A program made the position numbers and the translations under genes. A stretch of DNA of 17,665 nucleotides from JAXHUH01 sp034211175 (GTDB taxonomy: Bacteria > Actinomycetota > Acidimicrobiia > Acidimicrobiales > CAIXPF01), in NCBI GenBank assembly GCA_034211175.1, contig JAXHUH010000183.1:1-17665 (forward strand), in the 5' to 3' direction. The stretch's first letter is position 1; each line of letters begins with the position of its first letter. Below, piece by piece: positions 13,223 to 17,665 of the stretch. The notes below the pieces were generated by a model. That model was not told the DNA's origin. It saw only the letters and a list, made by a program, of their open reading frames with translations, and did not search any database.

Positions 13223-14578
13223 GTGTCGGACGTGCTGGTGATCATCGGCGCCGGTCGGGCGCGGTCGTCGGAGATCGAGGCGAACCTCCGGCGCGGGATC
13301 CTCGACGGTCGCCTGGCGCCCGGCACCCGGCTGCCGTCGTCTCGTGCGTTGGCCGCCGAGCTCGGTTGCGCCCGTGCGACGGTGGTCGGCGCGTACGAGC
13401 AGCTCACCGCCGAGGGGTACCTGGTGGCGTCGGTGGGTGCCGGGACCTCGGTGGCCTCGGTTCACGTGCCCGCTGCGGTGGAGGAGCCGGAGCGCGCTGC
13501 GGGCGTGTTCCTCGAGCTGCTGCCGGGTGAGCCGGACCCGAGCTCGTTCCCCCGTCGGGCGTGGGCCGCCGCGGTGCGCAAGGTGATGCAGTCGAGCCCG
13601 GATTCGATGCTCGGGTACGGCGATCGCCAGGGGTTGACGGAGCTGCGGGTCGCGCTCGCCGGGTACCTCGCACGGTCGCGCTCGGTGGTGTGCGATCCGG
13701 CCCGGATCGTGGTCTTCGGCGGTTTCGCGTCGGCGTTGTCGACCCTGTCGGCCGCCTTCGACGCACTCGGGGTGGCGCGCGTCGCCGTCGAGGACCCGGG
13801 CCTGCCGCCGCACGCCGCGGTGCTCCGGGCCGGCGGTGTCGAGGTGGGGCCGGTGGCGGTGGACGGCGACGGCCTGCGCGTCGACGAGCTCGGCGAGGAG
13901 CGGGCGGTGCTGTGCACCCCGGCGCACCAGTACCCGCTCGGCGTCGTGATGAGCGCGGCACGGAGGGCGCAGCTGGTCGAGTGGGCACGCGAGCGCGATG
14001 GCTGGGTCATCGAGGACGACTACGACGGGGAGTTCCGCTACGACCGCCGGCCGATCGGTGCGATGCAGGGCCTCGACCCGGGCCGGGTGATCTACGGCGG
14101 GACGGTGAGCAAGTCGCTGGCGCCGGGTGTGGGCATCGCGTGGCTGGTGGTGCCGCCGTCGTTGCTCGAGCCGGTGCTCGAGGTCAGGCGCCAGCGGCGG
14201 GACACGGTGTCGGCGATCGAGCAGGCGGCGCTGGCCGAGCTGATCCGTTCGGGGCGGTTCGATCGCCACGTCCGGGCGCAGCGGTCGCACTACCGCCGAC
14301 GACGCGATGCGCTGGTGCAGCGGCTGGCGCGCCGGGCCGACCTGTTCGACGTCACCGGCGTCTCCGCCGGGCTCCACGTCACGGCGTTCCTGCGCGGTCG
14401 AGAGGAGCGGGAGCTCGTCGACGCCGCGCTCGAGCGCGGGGTCGCGCTGTTCGGCCTCGGCAACCACCGCATCGCGCAGCCGCAGTCGCCCGGGCTCGTC
14501 GTCGGCTACAGCCGCTCACCCGCCCACGGGTTCCCGTCCGCACTCGACACGCTCGACGAGCTCCTCGACACCTGGTGA
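13223..14578 (+). CDS. MocR-type GntR regulator with aminotransferase-like domain
   Basis: This 451-aa protein joins a winged-helix GntR DNA-binding domain to a fold-type I aminotransferase-like, PLP-binding domain, the MocR/PdxR/GabR architecture. Residues about 15-75 are the winged helix (ILDGRLAPGTRLPSSRALA, recognition helix around CARATVVGAYEQL, wing EGYLVASVGAGTSV). Residues about 95-451 are the PLP domain: LGYGDRQGLTELRVALAGYLA, EDDYDGEFRY with the pyridine-N Asp near 266, and GGTVSKSLAPGVGIAW with the Schiff-base Lys297. All key PLP residues are kept, so it should sense PLP or a PLP-linked amine. GTG 13223 is preceded by GGAAAGG at about 8 nt. It is divergent from the four-helix membrane protein with overlapping -10 boxes, typical of local control plus autoregulation. 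No pdxS/pdxT or gab genes are in the window, so its regulon is unknown. Confidence 0.93.
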   Translation: MSDVLVIIGAGRARSSEIEANLRRGILDGRLAPGTRLPSSRALAAELGCARATVVGAYEQLTAEGYLVASVGAGTSVASVHVPAAVEEPERAAGVFLELLPGEPDPSSFPRRAWAAAVRKVMQSSPDSMLGYGDRQGLTELRVALAGYLARSRSVVCDPARIVVFGGFASALSTLSAAFDALGVARVAVEDPGLPPHAAVLRAGGVEVGPVAVDGDGLRVDELGEERAVLCTPAHQYPLGVVMSAARRAQLVEWARERDGWVIEDDYDGEFRYDRRPIGAMQGLDPGRVIYGGTVSKSLAPGVGIAWLVVPPSLLEPVLEVRRQRRDTVSAIEQAALAELIRSGRFDRHVRAQRSHYRRRRDALVQRLARRADLFDVTGVSAGLHVTAFLRGREERELVDAALERGVALFGLGNHRIAQPQSPGLVVGYSRSPAHGFPSALDTLDELLDTW

Positions 14579-14592
14579 CCACGCGCCGGTGC

Positions 14593-14613
14593 GGCGACCC
14601 GGGTGGGGTCGCC
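14593..14613 (+). terminator. Hairpin after the MocR gene
   Basis: GGCGACCC (14593-14600) and GGGTCGCC (14606-14613) form a perfect 8-bp stem with the 5-nt loop GGGTG, 14 bp after the stop codon. Confidence 0.55.
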
Positions 14614-14687
14614 CGGCCGGCGGGCTGGGAGTCGTCGATGGTCACCAGAGGCGGCGGGATCCCGGTCGGTGCTGGCCGGGGGCGGTT

Positions 14688-14711
14688 CGGTTGTCGCTCC
14701 GAGGTGGCGCG
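14688..14711 (+). repeat. Interspersed repeat, copy C
   Basis: CGGTTGTCGCTCC is followed by GAGGTGGCGCG. It matches copy D at 22 of 24 positions and lies 53 bp before it in the same orientation, in a gene-free region. Confidence 0.7.
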
Positions 14712-14740
14712 GGACACACCCGCGTGATCGTCTGTCGGTC

Positions 14741-14764
14741 CGGTTGTCGCTCCAACGTGGCGCG
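14741..14764 (+). repeat. Interspersed repeat, copy D
   Basis: CGGTTGTCGCTCC is followed by AACGTGGCGCG. It matches copy B (10710-10733, opposite orientation, 4 kb away) at 23 of 24 positions. It contains the small dyad GTTG-n6-CAAC, which is lost in copy C. Confidence 0.75.
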
Positions 14765-14928
14765 AACCTCCCCCGGGCAGCCCGCTGTGGAAACGGTCGG
14801 CCAGCTCCGCCCGCCGGCCACCGCAGGCCGAACCGCCCGCTACCCGCCTGCTAGAAGCCGCAGCGAGGGCATCCGGCTACCACCGGTGAAGGACCGAGGT
14901 CCGTGACGGGTAGTCCCACCAGCTCAAC

Positions 14929-14934
14929 TACGGT
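14929..14934 (+). promoter_or_regulatory. Candidate -10 box of the DUF2269 gene
   Basis: TACGGT, the same hexamer as the MocR-side -10 box, lies 28 bp before TTG 14963 and leaves room for a short leader carrying GGAGG. No clear -35 box is visible. Confidence 0.4.
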
Positions 14935-14962
14935 CCCGGTCGAACCTTCGGAGGTGAGGGAC

Positions 14963-15436
14963 TTGGGGTACGAGTCAACCCTGTACAACCTGGTGCTGCT
15001 GCTGCACATCCTGGCGGCGATCGTCGGTTTCGGCGGGATCGCGCTCAACAGCATCTACCTGGCCCGCGCCCGGGCGCTCCCCGGCCAGCAGGGCCACGCC
15101 GTGCTCGAGGCCAACTCGTTCGTCACCTCGAAGGTGTCGGAGATGGCGATCTACGCCACGTTCCTCTTCGGGATCGTCCTCATCATCGTCAGCGATGGTG
15201 CGATCGAGTTCAGCGAGGGCTGGATCTCGGCGGCGTTCGCCGTGATGATCATCATGGTCGGCGTCATCCACGGCATGATCCGTCCCGCCACGCGTCAGCT
15301 CATCGAGCTCTCGGGGTCGGGCTCGGGAACCGGCGAGGCCGGTGGTCTCGAGCGCCGGGTCACGATCGGCACCGCCGTCCTCAACGTGCTCCTGGTCATC
15401 GCGCTCGCCCTGATGATCTGGCAGCCGGGCGCCTGA
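14963..15436 (+). CDS. DUF2269-like integral membrane protein
   Basis: This 157-aa protein is probably a four-helix inner-membrane protein of the DUF2269 kind; its function is unknown. Helices are near residues 7-29 (LYNLVLLLHILAAIVGFGG, with the His common in this family), 59-77, 84-104 and 134-152. A Gly/Ser-rich cytoplasmic loop lies between the last two. TTG 14963 was chosen because GGAGG (14950-14954) lies 8 nt upstream, because the helix starts at once as in homologues, and because a TACGGT box sits 28 bp before it. GTG 14903 would add 20 residues of Ser/Thr/Pro-rich sequence lying across that box. The gene converges on the surface-protein gene, with 9 bp between their stop codons. Confidence 0.78.
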   Translation: MGYESTLYNLVLLLHILAAIVGFGGIALNSIYLARARALPGQQGHAVLEANSFVTSKVSEMAIYATFLFGIVLIIVSDGAIEFSEGWISAAFAVMIIMVGVIHGMIRPATRQLIELSGSGSGTGEAGGLERRVTIGTAVLNVLLVIALALMIWQPGA

Positions 15437-15445
15437 CCGAACCCC

Positions 15446-17665
15446 TCACTCCAGCCGGCGGCGCTGCCAGCTGAGGAGGCCGCTGCCGGCGACCGTCAGC
15501 AGGGTGCCGACGCCGAGCAGGCCGATCGCCAGCGCGACCAGGCGGATCGTGTCGGCGCCGGTGAACGCCAGGGTGCTGCGGCCGAGCACGACCGTCCGGG
15601 CGGCGGTCGACGTGTTGTCCGACAGGTCCTCGTCGACCGCCGAGCCGATCACCGTCGCCGTGTTGGCGACGGCGACGCCGACCGCGCCGAGCACCTCGGT
15701 CTGCAGCTCCAGCAACGGCACCGAACCGCCGGCGGCCGCACCGGCCGCGTACTCGCAGCGCACGTCGGCCTCGGCCGTCTCCTCGCAGGTCCAGCCGTCA
15801 CCGGTGAACGACTCGAACCGCAGCGTCGCCGGGATGGCGTCCTCGACCACGATCGGGCCGGGCTCTTCGTCGGGACCGGCGTTGGAGACGGCGATCTCCC
15901 AGGTGATGGCGTCGGCCGGGTGCGGGGTGTCGTCGAGCGACTTGACCACGGCGAGGTCGGCCCGCAGCGGGGTGACCCCCACGTCGACGTCGGTCCGGTC
16001 CTCACCCCAGTCGAGGGCCACCGGTCCGCTCCGGCCCGTCGCCGGGTCGACGTCGGAGTCCGTCTCGGCGTCACCGACCCCGGCGTCGACCAGCCGCAGG
16101 CCGGCGGGCACGTCGCCGTCGGCGACCGCGAGCACGTAGTCACCGGCGGGCAGGTGCGCGATCGACCAGGCGCCGTCCTCGCCCGAGGTCGCCCGGCCGA
16201 CGACGTCCTCGCCGTCGAGCACCGAGACCGAGACCCCGGGCTCGCCCGGCTCGTCGGGGTCCTGGACGCCGTCGGCGTCCTCGTCGAGCCACACCCGGTC
16301 GCCGAGCGAGCCGAGCGGGGCGAAGCCGAGGTCGACGGTGTCGTTGGCGGCCGCGTCCGTGGTCGCCCCGACGCCGGGGGCCTCGCCCGTCGGCTCGGTG
16401 GCCGGGACCAGCGAGACGACCCCGGTCTCCACGTCGCCGGCCAGGGTGGTCGGGTCGATGCCGTCGTCGACGTCACGCCGGTCGTCGTCGGCCGCGGGCG
16501 GCGCCGGACCGGTGTCGGGTGACGACGTCCAGCCGTCGAGCGGGCCGCCGGTGACGAAGGCGCCACCGTCGACGACGACCCGATGGTCGCCGGGCGCGAG
16601 GCCGTCGACGTGCCAACGCCCGGCTGCATCGGTGGTCGCGGTCGCCACCGGGTCGGCGGACGACGAGCCGACCCCACCGGCGACCACCGAGACCGGTACC
16701 CCGGCGAGCCCGGGCTCTCCCGGCTGGCGGCGGCCGTCGCCGTCACGGTCGGCCCAGACGAGGCCACCGACGGCGACGCGGGTCAGCGCGACGTCGATCG
16801 TCAGGTCGGCCCGGTCGTCGACCGCTGCCACCGGCGCGGCGCCGACCGACGGGGACGCCGGTGCGGTCTCACCGGTCGGCGCCTGCCCGGCGACCACGGT
16901 GAACGGGCCCGTGCGGGCGCCGCCGGAGGCCGGTTCGCCGGCATCGTCGTCGCCGTCGACGCCCGCCTCGGTGGTGCGGCCCGGGGTCGGTTGCCAGCCC
17001 GCGGCGACGCCGCCGGGCGCGAACGCGGCCTCCGGCACCGAGACCAGCCACGACCCCTGGGGGACCTCGCCGAAGCGGTACCAGCCGTCCGCGGTCGTGG
17101 TCGTCACCCGGTGGGCGACCGTGTCGTCGGGGCGCCCGTCGCCGTTCGTGTCGCGGTGGAGCTCGACCGGCACGCCGCCGAGCGGGGGCTCGTCGTCGCC
17201 GGCGTCGAGGCGGCCGGACCCGTCGACGTCGGCCCAGACGAGGTCGCCGATGGTGATCCCGTCGGGGGCGACGACCGCTAGGTCGACGGTCAGGTCCGAC
17301 GAGGCGTCGGGCAGCGGGTTGGCCGGGCCCTCCGCGGCCACGTCGGCCTCGCCGGTCGGCGCGGTCCCCGACGCCAACGTCACCGCCGCGGTGGCGATCG
17401 GCGCCGGGAGGACACCGGCGCCGTTGTCGTCGCCGTCGACGCCGTCGTCGGGGTCGGCCGGCGTGCCGTTCCCGGTGCTCGACACGTAGCCGCCGAGCGT
17501 GCCGCCCTCGGCCAGCTCGTCGGCGGGGATCCGCACGACCCAGTCGCCGTCCGCGGGGACATCGAGGCGGTAGTGGCCGTTGGCGTCGGTCGTCGTGACC
17601 GCGGCCGGGTCGCCGGGGTCGGCGGCGCCGTCGCCGTCCGCGTCGGGCCACAGCTCGACGCGGAC
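15446..17665 (-). CDS. Sortase-anchored SdrD_B-repeat / DUF11 surface protein (5' end missing)
   Basis: The visible 739 residues are the C-terminal part of a cell-wall protein whose frame is still open at the right edge. Three full repeats and part of a fourth have the SdrD B-like pattern: a strand such as GDLVWADVDGSGRLDAGD or GDRVWLDEDADGVQDPDE, whose Asp-rich loop should bind calcium; then GVPV; then a GWYRFGEVPQG- or HLPAGDYVLAV-type strand. They are followed by a DUF11-type domain (DLAVVKSLDD to SDNTSTAARTVVLG), the sorting motif LAFTG (15557-15571), a hydrophobic helix and a WQRRR tail. LAFTG fits the LAxTG consensus of class E sortases of high-GC actinobacteria. The protein is very acidic and Asp/Gly/Pro-rich, with linkers holding VDGDD and PTGEA motifs after each repeat. 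It probably acts as a stalk or adhesin. Its partner sortase is not in the window. Confidence 0.9.
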   Translation of the reverse strand, partial: VRVELWPDADGDGAADPGDPAAVTTTDANGHYRLDVPADGDWVVRIPADELAEGGTLGGYVSSTGNGTPADPDDGVDGDDNGAGVLPAPIATAAVTLASGTAPTGEADVAAEGPANPLPDASSDLTVDLAVVAPDGITIGDLVWADVDGSGRLDAGDDEPPLGGVPVELHRDTNGDGRPDDTVAHRVTTTTADGWYRFGEVPQGSWLVSVPEAAFAPGGVAAGWQPTPGRTTEAGVDGDDDAGEPASGGARTGPFTVVAGQAPTGETAPASPSVGAAPVAAVDDRADLTIDVALTRVAVGGLVWADRDGDGRRQPGEPGLAGVPVSVVAGGVGSSSADPVATATTDAAGRWHVDGLAPGDHRVVVDGGAFVTGGPLDGWTSSPDTGPAPPAADDDRRDVDDGIDPTTLAGDVETGVVSLVPATEPTGEAPGVGATTDAAANDTVDLGFAPLGSLGDRVWLDEDADGVQDPDEPGEPGVSVSVLDGEDVVGRATSGEDGAWSIAHLPAGDYVLAVADGDVPAGLRLVDAGVGDAETDSDVDPATGRSGPVALDWGEDRTDVDVGVTPLRADLAVVKSLDDTPHPADAITWEIAVSNAGPDEEPGPIVVEDAIPATLRFESFTGDGWTCEETAEADVRCEYAAGAAAGGSVPLLELQTEVLGAVGVAVANTATVIGSAVDEDLSDNTSTAARTVVLGRSTLAFTGADTIRLVALAIGLLGVGTLLTVAGSGLLSWQRRRLE

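Larger units (their letters stand above)
14579..14962. other. 384-bp gene-free region
   Basis: Between the MocR and DUF2269 genes there is a terminator hairpin, two copies of the interspersed repeat 53 bp apart, a GGACC-GA-GGTCC inverted repeat (14891-14902), and a TACGGT box shortly before the DUF2269 gene. Open frames here lack protein-like composition and I see no gene. An unrecognised small RNA is possible but has no direct support. Confidence 0.5.

Noticed and set aside
16338..17489. A 383-codon + strand frame opposite the SdrD_B-repeat gene
   Set aside because: It is a Ser/Thr/Pro/Ala-rich shadow of the Asp/Gly/Val-rich repeats, without a domain of its own.

Overview
The window is very GC-rich DNA with dense, strongly GC3-biased genes. 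It carries an F420/PPOX-type enzyme, a GntR/MocR regulator, a MoxR/VWA pair, TAnnnT-type -10 boxes, at least two probable leaderless starts, and a surface protein ending in the class E sortase motif LAFTG. Together these suggest a high-GC actinobacterium. Acidimicrobiia is my best guess, but that is inference: no rRNA or other marker gene is present. I see no tRNA, rRNA, CRISPR array, transposase or phage gene.

Layout. Positions 1-4250 (+): the 3' part of a secreted GH5 cellulase with a Thr/Pro linker, a small PPOX/F420-type oxidoreductase, and a secreted two-domain protein (LVIVD/choice-of-anchor-I-like plus phytase esterase-like), closed by a 16-bp terminator hairpin. Positions 4370-8902 (+): a family 2 glycosyltransferase, then a tight operon of a MoxR AAA+ ATPase (apparent CTG start), a DUF2201/VWA-like protein with a degenerate zinc-protease motif, and an unrecognised 310-aa protein. 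Position 8920-9435 (-): a small lipoprotein, convergent with that operon. Positions 9735-10598 (+): a PhzF-family isomerase.

Positions 10599-13157 (-): a degraded stretch holding an 86-bp frameshifted remnant of an enoyl-CoA hydratase 3' end and another unidentified coding remnant, then a small membrane protein, an intact enoyl-CoA hydratase, a 95-aa membrane protein and a four-helix membrane protein. The last is divergent from a MocR regulator (13223-14578, +), and the two -10 boxes overlap. A 384-bp gap follows with two copies of a short repeat, then a DUF2269 membrane protein (+). Convergent with it is a large partial SdrD_B-repeat/DUF11 surface protein (-) that runs off the right edge.

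How the genes work together: the clearest unit is the MoxR-VWA-unknown trio, whose class usually acts as an AAA+ chaperone with a MIDAS-containing partner. The extracellular theme (cellulase, phytase-like esterase, lipoprotein, sortase-anchored repeat protein) suggests polymer and phosphate scavenging and surface decoration. The most unusual non-coding signals are a 24-bp interspersed repeat found only between genes, the overlapping divergent promoters at 13163-13169, and the paired enoyl-CoA hydratase 3' ends flanking a membrane-protein gene.
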